From: CADEED01 sp963842515
Lineage (GTDB): Bacteria > Pseudomonadota > Gammaproteobacteria > Steroidobacterales > Steroidobacteraceae
Assembly: GCA_963842515.1 (NCBI GenBank)
Contig: CAWJGO010000001.1
Location: forward strand, 930,001 to 994,000
DNA length: 64,000 nucleotides
Reading direction: 5' to 3'
In this document: positions 26,116 to 36,181 of the stretch, piece after piece
Numbering within the stretch: the stretch's first letter is position 1
How the letters are laid out: every line of letters starts with the position of its first letter
Program-made: the position numbers and the translations under genes
Notes under the pieces: generated by a model
Database searches by the model: none
Seen by the model: the letters and a program-made list of their open reading frames with translations, nothing else
What the model was told of the DNA's origin: nothing

Positions 26116-28038
26116 ATGGCAAGTCAATCCGTGTCGGCGGCGCGCGCGAAGCTCGCGAATACAGCTCAGAAGAACTCATTGAAGCTCACGCAGGCGACCG
26201 CGCTCACGCCCGGCGCCGATTCGGTCAAAGCTGCGCGTGCGGCCATGGACGTTCACATCGATGCCGGTCGCGATGCGCTGCTGACGGACTTCGGCCGCGC
26301 GACGCTGCGTGACCGCTATCTGCTGGCAGGCGAGACGATCCAGGACTTGTTTGCGCGCGTGGCGCGTGCCTACGCCGACGACGGTGCGCACGCGCAGCGG
26401 CTGTACGATTACATGTCGCGCCTGTGGTTTCTGCCGGCGACGCCCATCCTTTCCAACGGCGGCACCGAGCGTGGCCTGCCGATTTCGTGTTTCCTGAATG
26501 CCGTGGAAGACAATCTCGACGGCATCGTCAACACCTGGACGGAAAACGTGTGGCTTGCCTCGAACGGCGGCGGCATCGGCACCTACTGGGGCGGGGTGCG
26601 CTCGATCGGCGAAACGGTGAAGGGCTGCGGCCAGACGTCGGGAATCATTCCTTTCGTCCGCGTCATGGACTCACTGACGCTGGCGATCTCGCAGGGCTCG
26701 CTGCGGCGCGGTTCGGCGGCGGTGTACCTCGACGTCCATCATCCGGAGATCGAGGAGTTCATCGAGATCCGTAAACCTTCCGGCGACTTCAACCGCAAGA
26801 GCCTGAACCTGCACCACGGTATCTGCATCTCCGATGAGTTCATGCACGCCGTGCGCGACGACCTGCCGTTCTCGCTGCGCAGCCCCAAGAACGGCGAGGC
26901 GCTGCGCACGCTGTCCGCGCGCCATCTGTGGCAGAGAATCCTCGAGACCCGGCTGCAGACCGGTGAACCTTATTTGCTGTTCGGCGACACGGCCAACCAT
27001 CAGCTCAGCGCCCATCAGCGCGATCTCGGATTGAAAGTCCGGCAGTCGAATCTGTGCAGCGAGATCCTGTTGCCCACGGGCCGCGATCATCTCGGCAACA
27101 CGCGCACCGCGGTGTGCTGCCTGGCGTCGGTCAACTTCGAGACCTGGGAACAGTGGAGCGGCGATCCCCGTTTCATCGAAGACGTGCTGCGCATGCTCGA
27201 CAACGTGCTGCAGGATTTCATCGATCACGCGCCGGGTTCGATGGATACGGCGCGCTACTCGGCCATGCGCGAACGATCGGTGGGCCTGGGCGCCATGGGG
27301 TTTCACTCCTGGCTGCAGAACAACGGCATCCCATTCGAAAGCGCGCTGGCGCGCGCCGCCAACCTGCGCATGTTCAAACACCTGCGACGCGAGGCCGACG
27401 CCGCTTCGCGCGTACTCGCCGATGAACGCGGCGCCTGCCCCGATGCGGCCGAACGTGGCGTGCCCGAGCGGTTTTCGCACAAGCTGGCCATCGCACCCAC
27501 CGCCAGCATCTCGGTGATCTGCGGCGGCACCAGCGCCTGTATCGAGCCGATACCCGCCAACATCTATACGCACAAGACGCTGTCCGGTTCGTTCAGCGTA
27601 CGCAACCCGGCGTTGCAGCAACTGCTGGACGCGAAGAGCTTGAATACCGAGGAAACCTGGCAATCGATCCTCGCCCACGAAGGTTCGGTGCAGCACCTCG
27701 CGCAGTTGAGTGACGATGAGAAGTCGGTGTTCCGCACGGCGTTCGAGATCGACCAGCGCTGGGTGGTGGAGCTCGCCGCCGATCGCGCGCCGCTCATCTG
27801 CCAGGGCCAGTCACTGAACCTCTATCTGCGCAGCGACATTCACAAATGGGATCTGCTGATGCTGCACTGGACCGCGTGGGAGCGCGGCGTGAAGTCGCTG
27901 TACTACTGCCGGTCGAAGTCCGTACAGCGCGCCGGGTTCGCGGGCGTGGAAGCCGACAACACGCGCGCATGGCCTGCGAAGGCCTTGGGCGCAGATACCG
28001 ACGAAAGCAAATACGACGAGTGCCTCTCATGTCAGTAA
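26116..28038 (+). CDS. nrdA: Class Ia ribonucleoside-diphosphate reductase, alpha subunit
   Basis: Large subunit (640 residues) reducing NDPs to dNDPs. The ATG at 26116 follows AAGGAG; the longer frame would be translated from the riboswitch region and is rejected. Active-site cysteines are visible in ISCFLNAVEDNL, SNLCSEILLP and TAVCCLASVNFE. A C-terminal redox pair, DECLSCQ, passes electrons in from thioredoxin or glutaredoxin. The N-terminus is short and I see no clear ATP-cone, so dATP overall-activity control may be absent or altered. It overlaps nrdB by 10 bp. It is under a B12 riboswitch and probable NrdR boxes. Confidence 0.95.
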   Translation: MASQSVSAARAKLANTAQKNSLKLTQATALTPGADSVKAARAAMDVHIDAGRDALLTDFGRATLRDRYLLAGETIQDLFARVARAYADDGAHAQRLYDYMSRLWFLPATPILSNGGTERGLPISCFLNAVEDNLDGIVNTWTENVWLASNGGGIGTYWGGVRSIGETVKGCGQTSGIIPFVRVMDSLTLAISQGSLRRGSAAVYLDVHHPEIEEFIEIRKPSGDFNRKSLNLHHGICISDEFMHAVRDDLPFSLRSPKNGEALRTLSARHLWQRILETRLQTGEPYLLFGDTANHQLSAHQRDLGLKVRQSNLCSEILLPTGRDHLGNTRTAVCCLASVNFETWEQWSGDPRFIEDVLRMLDNVLQDFIDHAPGSMDTARYSAMRERSVGLGAMGFHSWLQNNGIPFESALARAANLRMFKHLRREADAASRVLADERGACPDAAERGVPERFSHKLAIAPTASISVICGGTSACIEPIPANIYTHKTLSGSFSVRNPALQQLLDAKSLNTEETWQSILAHEGSVQHLAQLSDDEKSVFRTAFEIDQRWVVELAADRAPLICQGQSLNLYLRSDIHKWDLLMLHWTAWERGVKSLYYCRSKSVQRAGFAGVEADNTRAWPAKALGADTDESKYDECLSCQ

Positions 28039-29087
28039 TCACCACTGCGAGCCAGATCGAATTGTTGGCGAAACCCGGCCTGCTCACGCCGTCGCGCAGC
28101 TACAAGCCATTTCGTTATCCGTGGGCGATCGAATACTGGCGACGCCAGCAGCAGATCCATTGGATGCCCGAGGAGATCCCGCTGGGTGAAGACTGCAAGG
28201 ACTGGAACGGCCGCATCACCGATGCCGAGCGCAACCTGCTCACGCAGGTGTTCCGGTTCTTCACGCAGGCGGACGTGGAGGTGCAGGACAACTACATGGA
28301 GCGCTACGCGCGCGTGTTCCGGCCCACCGAGATCAAGATGATGCTGGCGGCGTTCGCCAACATGGAGACGGTGCACATCGCCGCCTATGCCTTGCTGCTG
28401 GAGACGCTCGGCATGCCGGACAGCGAATTCACCGCATTCATGGACTACGCGGCCATGCGCGACAAGCACGACTATCTACAGGGCTTCGGCGTCGAAACCG
28501 ATGCCGATACGCTGCGCACGCTGGCCATGTTCGGCGGTTTCACCGAAGGGCTGCAGCTGTTCGCGAGCTTCGCGATCCTGCTCAACTTCCCGCGGCACAA
28601 CAAGATGCGCGGCATGGGACAGGTGGTCTCGTGGAGCGTGCGCGACGAAACCCTGCATTGCGAAGGCATCATCCGCCTGTTCCACACCTTCGCGCAGGAG
28701 ACCGGTGCGCTGACGCAGACCGTGAAGGACGACATCGTCGACTGTGCGCGCACCGTCGTGACACTCGAGGATCGCTTCGTCGACCTCGCGTTCGAGATGG
28801 GTCCGATCGAGGGGCTTTCGGCGGCGGAAATCAAGGCCTACATCCGCTACATCGCCGACTGGCGCCTGAAGCAGTTAGGCCTGCCGCAGATCTATGGCGT
28901 GAAGGAGCATCCGTTGCCCTGGCTCACCGCCATGCTCAACGGGGTGGAACACGCCAACTTCTTCGAGACCCGGGCCACGGAATATGCGAAAGCCGCCACC
29001 GGTGGCGCCTGGCACGGCGATGAAGGCGCGTGGGGATTGTTCGACCGGCGCAGCGCGCGGCGCGGGCAGCTGGAACTGCTCGGCTGA
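28029..29087 (+). CDS. nrdB: Class Ia ribonucleoside-diphosphate reductase, beta subunit
   Basis: Radical-generating di-iron subunit, 352 residues. Metal ligands are visible in ADVEVQDNY, in NMETVHIAAY (Glu113, His116) and in RDETLHCEGI. Tyr120, four residues after the first His, matches the position of the stable tyrosyl radical, so this is a class Ia/b type and not a tyrosine-less Ic type. The ATG at 28029 lies inside the last codons of nrdA. The C-terminus needed for alpha binding appears present but lacks an obvious terminal Phe/Tyr-rich tail. It converges with the BlaR1 paralogue gene. Confidence 0.95.
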   Translation: MSVITTASQIELLAKPGLLTPSRSYKPFRYPWAIEYWRRQQQIHWMPEEIPLGEDCKDWNGRITDAERNLLTQVFRFFTQADVEVQDNYMERYARVFRPTEIKMMLAAFANMETVHIAAYALLLETLGMPDSEFTAFMDYAAMRDKHDYLQGFGVETDADTLRTLAMFGGFTEGLQLFASFAILLNFPRHNKMRGMGQVVSWSVRDETLHCEGIIRLFHTFAQETGALTQTVKDDIVDCARTVVTLEDRFVDLAFEMGPIEGLSAAEIKAYIRYIADWRLKQLGLPQIYGVKEHPLPWLTAMLNGVEHANFFETRATEYAKAATGGAWHGDEGAWGLFDRRSARRGQLELLG

Positions 29088-29109
29088 CGCTGCTGACCTA
29101 GTGGCAGCG
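29088..29109 (+). terminator. Weak hairpin after nrdB
   Basis: CGCTGC (29088-29093) pairs with GCAGCG (29104-29109) across a 10-nt loop, in the 24-bp gap between converging genes. The stem is short and no T-run follows, so function is uncertain. Confidence 0.3.
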
Positions 29110-29111
29110 GG

Positions 29112-30059
29112 TTACAGCGGTTCGATCGAAAGTGCGACGCCGTACTTGCCGCAGGGCGGCTGGCAGGCGTTGTTCAGGTAGATCTCGAGGCCGAACCGCT
29201 CCGCCAGTAGTTTGGTCACGCCCTGCCTCAGTGCGTATGGGTCGAACTCTTTGGGTTCCGGTACCGGCGCGACAACACGGATGTTGTAGCGAGGCCAGTG
29301 CATCCAGGGACGAAGATCGGGATCCGCGCCCGACATCATCTGGTCGCTCAATACCGCGTGACGCTCGACGCCGTACACGATGGCGATGAGATCGCGAATG
29401 CTGGCGTTGCGAATGACCGCCCCATGCGCGTCCGCATCGACTCGAAAACGGAAGCCCTGGCCGGGTGCTGCCACCGTCATATCCACCGTCGCCTGGCGTA
29501 AGGCGAGCGAGTTGACGATCAGGTGTTCGTGACGCCGGTCGCGGTCGCCGATTGCGCCGGCGAGCAGCGGGACGACGACAACCGCTGAGGCGCACGCGGT
29601 GAGAAAAGCAGATGTGAAAAATCCCGGCCACGGCACGATGTCGTCGACATCGCGCTCGCGGCGCGTGGCTTCCTCCAGCACACGCCGCTGTTCGAATCCA
29701 AGCTGGTGACGAATCGCCCAGGCACAGGCGCCGGTGCCCGCCAGTGTCGCGGCCATCGCCAGCAGCAATTGCCAATCAGTCCATTGGTGCACACGCCACG
29801 GAGAGGCAAGCGGTTGCAGCTCGGAAAACACCCGGATGAGCCCGGCGGGGGCAGGATCCGCGGAATGCGCCACGGGAAATCCCATCCAACCGCCGATCGC
29901 GCAGAGCAATGCGAACGGCAGCAGGAATTTCAGCGCGGCGAAGCGCCACATCCACAGGCGAACGATCGCGGCGTTGGGACGGGTCAGCAATGAGCACAGC
30001 CAGACAGCCGCGCAGAACACGCTCGATTGCCACAGATGATCGCCGAGCCCGGCGGCCAT
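29112..30059 (-). CDS. BlaR1-like membrane sensor paralogue lacking the peptidase domain
   Basis: A 315-residue protein starting 5 bp after the BlaR1 gene ends, so third gene of the blaI operon. Its N-terminal hydrophobic part (DHLWQSSVFCAAVWL, then KFLLPFALL) parallels the start of BlaR1. Its C-terminal extracellular part ends in a segment parallel to that of BlaR1 (RYNIRVVAPVPEP, ERFGLEIYLNNACQPPCG). The M56 HExxH region is missing between them. I read it as a tandem duplicate that kept the sensor-like ends and lost the protease. The C-terminal part resembles DUF3738-type domains. It could be a co-sensor or decoy for the intact receptor, or be decaying. Confidence 0.65.
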   Translation of the reverse strand: MAAGLGDHLWQSSVFCAAVWLCSLLTRPNAAIVRLWMWRFAALKFLLPFALLCAIGGWMGFPVAHSADPAPAGLIRVFSELQPLASPWRVHQWTDWQLLLAMAATLAGTGACAWAIRHQLGFEQRRVLEEATRRERDVDDIVPWPGFFTSAFLTACASAVVVVPLLAGAIGDRDRRHEHLIVNSLALRQATVDMTVAAPGQGFRFRVDADAHGAVIRNASIRDLIAIVYGVERHAVLSDQMMSGADPDLRPWMHWPRYNIRVVAPVPEPKEFDPYALRQGVTKLLAERFGLEIYLNNACQPPCGKYGVALSIEPL

Positions 30060-30064
30060 CGACG

Positions 30065-31399
30065 TCAGCGCGCGTGGCTAACAGCGAGCGCGCGCCGCCC
30101 GCAGGGTTCCTGGCAGCGGTCGTTGACGTGGATCGCGAGATCGAAGCGCGAGGCAAGCAATCTCGCCACCAGGCCGCTCAACGCCTCCGGGTCGAATTCA
30201 TCCGTCTCGCTCACGGGCGCTTGTGCCACGGCTTTAATGTCATAGCGCGGGGAATCGAGCCACGGCCCGCCATGCACCTCCCAACGGTTCACGCCGTAGG
30301 CCAGGGCGATGAAATCCCGCAAGGTGGTGTTGCGGATCTCGACCACATTTTCCGCCGCGAAGATCTGCTGTGGCGCGCGCTGCGTGGATGCCGCCGGTTC
30401 GACGAAGATGTCGGCGCTGCCCAGAGTACGCAGGTTGCTCGTGAGCAGGGCGTAGCGGCGCGCGGCGTCGTGCGTGGCGCCTGCGAACAGCGGTGCGGTC
30501 GCCACGACAACCGTGGCGACCAACAATGACAGAGTCTTGAGGACGCCGACGGTGGCAGGTCTGGCGGTTCCCAGAATGTAGCGAACGCGCCGCGTGACAT
30601 CGCCGGACGTGGCCGCGGCGGTGACCGATGCGCCGGCCCGGCAATGCTGGCACACCGCGAGAATGCTGGCGGCGTAGTCGCCGCGATCATGTCCGTTTTC
30701 GAGCACGGTCTCGTCGCAGGCGCGCTCGCGCTCCTCGAGCATCTGCCGGCCTATCCACCACACCGCTGGATGAAACCAGAACAGCGTCTCGACCAAGCGG
30801 TGAATGCCCGCCTTGAGATTGTCGTGTCGTGCGATGTGTTCGTTCTCGTGCGCCAGCACCGCGTTCAGCTCCGGATCCGACAATCTCCCGAGCAGCGCGG
30901 CCGGCAGCAACACCACCGGATGAAAAATCCGCGCCACGGCCGGTTCGATGTCCGCGTCCGTGATGCGTGCATCCGGCGGTGCGCCCGGCGCCGGCCGCGC
31001 TGCCCTGACTATTGAATTTGCCGAGTGCCATGCGAGCAGCCACCGCAGGCCTACGACCAGCGCGCCGCCGAGCCAGATCGCGAGCATCGCGACGACGGTT
31101 GCCGAGCCCGGCCCGGCTTCGGTTACCCGCAGCGCGCCCGGCGACACCAGTGCAGAGGCGCTTTGCAGAGCGTCACCGAACAATTGGGGCTGGCTGTCGG
31201 CGTTGCGCGCTGCGGGCAATCCGATGAATGAGCCAATGGAGAACAACAATGCGAATGGCACCAGGAACTTCATCGAAGCGAACAGCCAGACCCAGTGGCG
31301 TAATGCCGCGCTGTTGGCGCGCAACATCAGCGTGATCAACCAGGCGCCGCCGCAGAACAGCGTCGACTGCCAGAGATGGTTGATCAGCGCGGCGATCAT
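30065..31399 (-). CDS. BlaR1/MecR1-like M56 family sensor metallopeptidase
   Basis: A 444-residue membrane protein starting MIAALINHLWQSTLF at 31399, the ATG overlapping the BlaI stop as ATGA. Several N-terminal helices frame a cytoplasmic M56 zinc-peptidase motif, LAHENEHIARHD (HExxH), with ERERACDE further on. After another helix (VGVLKTLSLLVATVVVATAP) comes an exported C-terminal domain with RYDIKAVAQAP and CQEPCG. This is not a penicillin-binding BlaR1 sensor but a DUF3738-like domain, so the ligand is probably not a beta-lactam. On activation such proteins trigger loss of the cognate BlaI-type repressor. No beta-lactamase gene is nearby. Confidence 0.85.
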   Translation of the reverse strand: MIAALINHLWQSTLFCGGAWLITLMLRANSAALRHWVWLFASMKFLVPFALLFSIGSFIGLPAARNADSQPQLFGDALQSASALVSPGALRVTEAGPGSATVVAMLAIWLGGALVVGLRWLLAWHSANSIVRAARPAPGAPPDARITDADIEPAVARIFHPVVLLPAALLGRLSDPELNAVLAHENEHIARHDNLKAGIHRLVETLFWFHPAVWWIGRQMLEERERACDETVLENGHDRGDYAASILAVCQHCRAGASVTAAATSGDVTRRVRYILGTARPATVGVLKTLSLLVATVVVATAPLFAGATHDAARRYALLTSNLRTLGSADIFVEPAASTQRAPQQIFAAENVVEIRNTTLRDFIALAYGVNRWEVHGGPWLDSPRYDIKAVAQAPVSETDEFDPEALSGLVARLLASRFDLAIHVNDRCQEPCGRRALAVSHAR

Positions 31400-31797
31400 T
31401 TGAGCTTTCCCTTGCCGGGCTGCTCTCTTGCCGTGTGTGCACGCAGCAGTTTCTGGGCATCTTCGATGTCTTCGTCGGAGATCTTGCCCATCTCGACCAG
31501 ATGGGCCATGACGGGACGCGCGCTGCCGCCAAACAACCCCAGCAATTCCTTGAGCAGGCGCGTCTGTACGGACGCGCGCGAGGTGGTGGCTTCGAAGACG
31601 TGTGCGTTGCCTATCTTCCTGGTGCGGCGCACCGCGCCCTTGATTTCGAGGCGGTACACCATGGTCTGGACCGTGGTGTAGGCGGGGCGGTCGCGCTTGA
31701 CCACGGCCTCGTGGATCTCGCGGATCGACAGCGAGCCGCGGCTCCACAGCTCGCCCATGATCCGCAGCTCGAGCGCGCTCAATTTCGGTTCGGGCAT
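31396..31797 (-). CDS. BlaI/MecI/CopY-family transcriptional repressor
   Basis: A 133-residue winged-helix repressor. It has LSALELRIMGELWSRG, a recognition helix around RPAYTTVQTMVYRLEIKG, and a C-terminal dimerisation part. It is first of a three-gene minus-strand operon and overlaps BlaR1 by 4 bp. Two operator-like sites lie just upstream of its start (31808-31841), so self-repression is likely. The lysine-rich tail (GKGKLK) is short. Regulated targets beyond this operon cannot be seen here. Confidence 0.93.
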   Translation of the reverse strand: MPEPKLSALELRIMGELWSRGSLSIREIHEAVVKRDRPAYTTVQTMVYRLEIKGAVRRTRKIGNAHVFEATTSRASVQTRLLKELLGLFGGSARPVMAHLVEMGKISDEDIEDAQKLLRAHTAREQPGKGKLK

Positions 31798-31807
31798 GAT
31801 GGCTCCC

Positions 31808-31841
31808 TACAGTTGTGGTCTAGGCTATTACGAATGTAGTA
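31808..31841. promoter_or_regulatory. Candidate BlaI operators
   Basis: Two sites resemble the TACA-nn-TGTA core bound by BlaI/MecI repressors: TACAGTTGTG at 31808-31817, and TATTACGAATGTAGTA at 31826-31841 with matching TA-TAC and GTA-TA ends. They are about 18 bp apart and sit directly before the repressor gene. Confidence 0.5.
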
Positions 31842-31871
31842 GTGCGTGCAAGCCCTCAGGTGCGCTGCGGT

Positions 31872-33137
31872 TCAGGCGCAATCGCGCAGTGCGATGTCCG
31901 GGCTCGCGAGCTTGGCGCGATCCGGCCGCGCCCGCGCCGCGATCAGCTTGCGCGCCGCCATCTGGTCCTTGGTGTGATTGACGGTCTCGACGGCGATCAA
32001 TTCGCCCGCCCGCAGGTAACACACGCTGAACTTGAGGCTCCCCGGATCGCCGCGCAGGATCACCTCGTCGTGCCCGGACGGCAGCCCCACTATGACCATC
32101 TTGAGGTCGAACTGATCGGACCAGAACCACGGCACTTTGTCGTGCACGGTGGTGTGGCCGAGCATGTTGAGTGCGGCGCTCGTGCCCTGTTCGAAAGCGT
32201 TGTCCACGGACTCGAGCCGCACTCGTGTTCCATAATGAATGCTCGGGTGCTGCGCGCAGTCGCCGGCTGCCCAGATGCTATCGTCCGAGGTACGGCAGAA
32301 CTGGTCCACGACGATGCCGTTGTCGCACTCGAGCCCGGCATCGCGCGCGAGCGTGTCCGTGGGCGTGACGCCGATGGCCACGACCACGAAGTCGGCTGGG
32401 AAGTCAGCGCCCTCGACAAGGCGAACGGCCGCGACGCGCTGCTTTCCCACGGCCGCCCGGTGTTCGGCATCGGTACCAGGAACAGCGTCGGCGCCCACGA
32501 AAGAATGCAGGCGGGCGTTGTTGTGAATTCGCACGCCGTGCCGAGCGTGTTCGGACTCATAAAACTTTGAAACCACGGGTGATACGACACGGCTCATCAC
32601 GCGGCTGGCGCCCTCGAGCACGGCGACGTCGAGTCCGGCCTCGCGGCAGGTGGCCGCCACTTCCAAGCCGATGTAGCCACCGCCGACGATGACGACCTGC
32701 CGTCCGCGCGCGAGCTCGACACGCAGGCGGTCGACGTCTGCGACGCTGCGCAGGTAGTGGATTCCCGCGAGCTCGGCACCGGGCAATGGCAACCGGCGCG
32801 GATGACTGCCGGTTGCCAGCAGCAGCTGGTCGTACTCGACGGCACTGCCATCGGCGATCTCGACACGGCGGCGTCCACGATCGATGTTGATGGCGGCAAA
32901 CCCCAGACGGAGGTTCACGGCATGGTCGGCGTAGTGCGGGGCGTGACGAATCAACAGCCGGTCGCGTTCGAGCGTGCCGGCCAGGAATTTCTTGGAGAGC
33001 GGCGGACGCTGGTAGGGCAGCAGCGCCTCATCACCGACCAACGTGATCGATCCTGTGTGGCCACGCCTGCGCAGAGTTTCCACTGCTTGCGCGGCGGCCT
33101 GTCCTGCACCGACTATTACGATTCGTTGATTGGGCAT
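31872..33137 (-). CDS. Ferredoxin/rubredoxin reductase-type FAD oxidoreductase
   Basis: A 421-residue flavoprotein of the putidaredoxin/rhodocoxin reductase family, passing electrons from NAD(P)H to a small iron-sulfur protein. An N-terminal FAD site (IVIVGAGQAAAQA) is followed by PPLSKKFL, a second nucleotide site (VVIVGGGYIGLEVA), the FAD-binding IWAAGDCAQHP and a C-terminal reductase domain. There is no signal peptide. No ferredoxin, oxygenase or P450 gene lies next to it, so its partner is elsewhere. It is transcribed alone between the blaI operon and the glnK promoter region. Confidence 0.88.
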   Translation of the reverse strand: MPNQRIVIVGAGQAAAQAVETLRRRGHTGSITLVGDEALLPYQRPPLSKKFLAGTLERDRLLIRHAPHYADHAVNLRLGFAAINIDRGRRRVEIADGSAVEYDQLLLATGSHPRRLPLPGAELAGIHYLRSVADVDRLRVELARGRQVVIVGGGYIGLEVAATCREAGLDVAVLEGASRVMSRVVSPVVSKFYESEHARHGVRIHNNARLHSFVGADAVPGTDAEHRAAVGKQRVAAVRLVEGADFPADFVVVAIGVTPTDTLARDAGLECDNGIVVDQFCRTSDDSIWAAGDCAQHPSIHYGTRVRLESVDNAFEQGTSAALNMLGHTTVHDKVPWFWSDQFDLKMVIVGLPSGHDEVILRGDPGSLKFSVCYLRAGELIAVETVNHTKDQMAARKLIAARARPDRAKLASPDIALRDCA

Positions 33138-33192
33138 ATATAGATAAGAGAGGGGATCCTCCGCACCATTGTTGGGCGGACGAAGATACAGC

Positions 33193-33207
33193 GCGCTAAA
33201 TTAGTGC
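33193..33207. promoter_or_regulatory. NtrC-type enhancer site
   Basis: GCGCTAAATTAGTGC fits GCRCY-N5-RGTGC, the NtrC half-site layout, within a longer near-palindrome. It is 64 bp upstream of the sigma-54 promoter at 33271, a normal enhancer distance. Confidence 0.65.
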
Positions 33208-33270
33208 TTCACAAAAAGCTGGCCACGCGGTCAATGACGAAATTGCCGCTATGTTGAGCTTTCGGGATAC

Positions 33271-33286
33271 TGGCACGGAAGCTGCA
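33271..33286 (+). promoter_or_regulatory. Sigma-54 (-24/-12) promoter of glnK
   Basis: TGGCACGGAAGCTGCA matches the sigma-54 consensus TGGCACG-N4-TTGCA with one change. The invariant GG and GC are exactly 10 bases apart. It sits 61 bp before the glnK ATG and implies nitrogen-limitation control together with the NtrC-type site upstream. Confidence 0.8.
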
Positions 33287-33346
33287 CTGCGATTAAGGCT
33301 CGCCGATGTCGGCGTCCAGATTCACTAAAGAATTGGGAGAAAAGAA

Positions 33347-33685
33347 ATGAAATTGGTCACCGCCATCATCAAGCCTTTCAAACTCGACGACGTGCGTGCG
33401 GCACTGTCGGAGATAGGCGTTTCCGGCATGACGGTGACGGAGGTTAAGGGCTTTGGCCGCCAGCGCGGCCACACCGAGCTCTATCGCGGCGCGGAATACG
33501 TCGTCGACTTCGTCCCCAAAACCAAGATTGAAGTCGCAGTGCGCAGCGACCTGACCGACCAGGTGGTGGAAGCGATTCTCAAGGCAGCCAAGACCGGCAA
33601 AGTCGGCGACGGCAAGATCTTCATCACCGATATCGATCGCGTCATCCGCATCCGCACGGGCGAGACCGACAACAGCGCTTTGTAA
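33347..33685 (+). CDS. glnK: Nitrogen regulatory protein P-II
   Basis: A 112-residue P-II signal protein that senses 2-oxoglutarate and ATP/ADP and is uridylylated. It has the normal length, KLVTAIIKPFKLDDVR at the start, the T-loop with modifiable Tyr51 in HTELYRGAEYVVDF, and the B-loop TGKVGDGKIFI. GGGAGAAAAG precedes the ATG. Linkage to amtB and the sigma-54 promoter mark it as GlnK rather than housekeeping GlnB. It would bind and block AmtB when nitrogen is plentiful. A hairpin lies between it and amtB. Confidence 0.95.
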   Translation: MKLVTAIIKPFKLDDVRAALSEIGVSGMTVTEVKGFGRQRGHTELYRGAEYVVDFVPKTKIEVAVRSDLTDQVVEAILKAAKTGKVGDGKIFITDIDRVIRIRTGETDNSAL

Positions 33686-33708
33686 GTGGCTCGCGCCACG
33701 AATTCAAC

Positions 33709-33741
33709 CGACGCCTCGCTGCTGGACGCGGTGAGGCGTCG
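33709..33741 (+). terminator. Hairpin between glnK and amtB
   Basis: A 9-bp perfect stem, CGACGCCTC (33709-33717) with GAGGCGTCG (33733-33741), and a 15-nt loop, followed by only TT. It is likely a partial terminator or RNA-stability element that sets more glnK than amtB message. Confidence 0.5.
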
Positions 33742-33848
33742 TTCATGAGCTGATAAGCAAGAACGGCCCCTACCTGGGAGTAGCGGGCGCTTGAAGATGA
33801 ACTGATTTCGCGGCGCCTTCCCGCCGCTCGACGAGAGGGGATAAGAAA

Positions 33849-35150
<1,302 letters not shown>

Positions 35151-35173
35151 CGCATTGGTTTCAGGAGCCGCAG

Positions 35174-36148
35174 ATGCCACGCGCCATTCGCATCCACGAG
35201 ACTGGCGGTCCCGAGGTCATGCGCATCGAGGATGTGGAAGTCGGCGCGCCTGCGCCCGGGGAGGTGCAGGTGCACCACACCGCCATCGGCCTCAACTACA
35301 TCGATGTCTACGACCGCTCGGGCTTGTATCCCCAAGCGATGCCAAGCGGTCTCGGGCGAGAGGCCGCCGGCCGCGTGGCGGCGATCGGCAAGGGCGTTGG
35401 TGGATTTCGCGTCGGCGATCGCGTGGCGTACGTCATCGCATCACCGGGCTGCTATGCCGAGGTTCGCAATGTTCCTGCCGCCCGGGTCGTGAAGGTTCCG
35501 GCGGAGGTGAGCGATGAACAAGCCGCGGTGCTGGCGCTCAAGGGCATGACCGCCTGTTTCCTGCTGCGCCACTGCTACCGCGTGAAACGCGGCGACGTGA
35601 TCGTCGTGCATGCGGCGGCCGGTGGCGTCGGGTCACTGGTTTCGCAATGGGCCAGCTCACTCGGCGCGATGGTCATCGGCGTCGTCGGCAGCGAAGCGAA
35701 GGCAGGGCTCGCGAAGAAGGACGGCTGCAGACATGTGCTGGTGCGCGGTCGCGACGAGGTTGCAGCGAGCGTGAAGAAACTCAGCAAAGGAGTCGGCGCG
35801 CACGTCGTCTACGACGGAGTCGGCAAGGATACCTTCATCGAATCGCTCGATTCGTTGCGCAAGCGTGGGCTCATGGTGATATCCGGCAATGCTTCCGGTC
35901 CCGTCCCGCCGTTTTCTCCCGGTGAGCTGGTCAAGCGCGGCTCGCTGTTTCTCACGCGACCGACCATGTTCGACTACACCGAGGCGCGGTCCGACCTCGA
36001 GTCGATCGCCCGCGAAACTTTCGCGGCGGCGAAGAAGGGCTGGATCAATGTGCGGATCAACCAGCGCTACAAGCTGGCCGACGCTGCGCAGGCGCATCGC
36101 GATCTCGAGGACCGCAAGACGACGGGCGCGAGCGTCATCGTTCCCTAG
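35174..36148 (+). CDS. qor: NADPH:quinone oxidoreductase (zeta-crystallin type)
   Basis: A 324-residue medium-chain dehydrogenase/reductase without zinc, predicted to reduce quinones with NADPH. It has GLNYIDVYDRSGLYP near the N-terminus, the nucleotide-binding VHAAAGGVGSLVSQWA, and a C-terminus with LADAAQAHRDLEDRKTTGA, all typical of Qor. The ATG at 35174 follows AGGAG by 7 bases and lies 23 bp after amtB. It may be read from the amtB transcript, though its function is unrelated. It ends 33 bp before the converging ilvH stop. Confidence 0.9.
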   Translation: MPRAIRIHETGGPEVMRIEDVEVGAPAPGEVQVHHTAIGLNYIDVYDRSGLYPQAMPSGLGREAAGRVAAIGKGVGGFRVGDRVAYVIASPGCYAEVRNVPAARVVKVPAEVSDEQAAVLALKGMTACFLLRHCYRVKRGDVIVVHAAAGGVGSLVSQWASSLGAMVIGVVGSEAKAGLAKKDGCRHVLVRGRDEVAASVKKLSKGVGAHVVYDGVGKDTFIESLDSLRKRGLMVISGNASGPVPPFSPGELVKRGSLFLTRPTMFDYTEARSDLESIARETFAAAKKGWINVRINQRYKLADAAQAHRDLEDRKTTGASVIVP

Positions 36149-36181
36149 CTACCGCGCGCGGGCACCACCGGCGCCGGCCGG

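Noticed and set aside
26116..28038. Class II (B12-dependent) ribonucleotide reductase
   Set aside because: The B12 riboswitch suggests it, but an overlapping nrdB with di-iron and Tyr motifs and the CxxC tail show class Ia.
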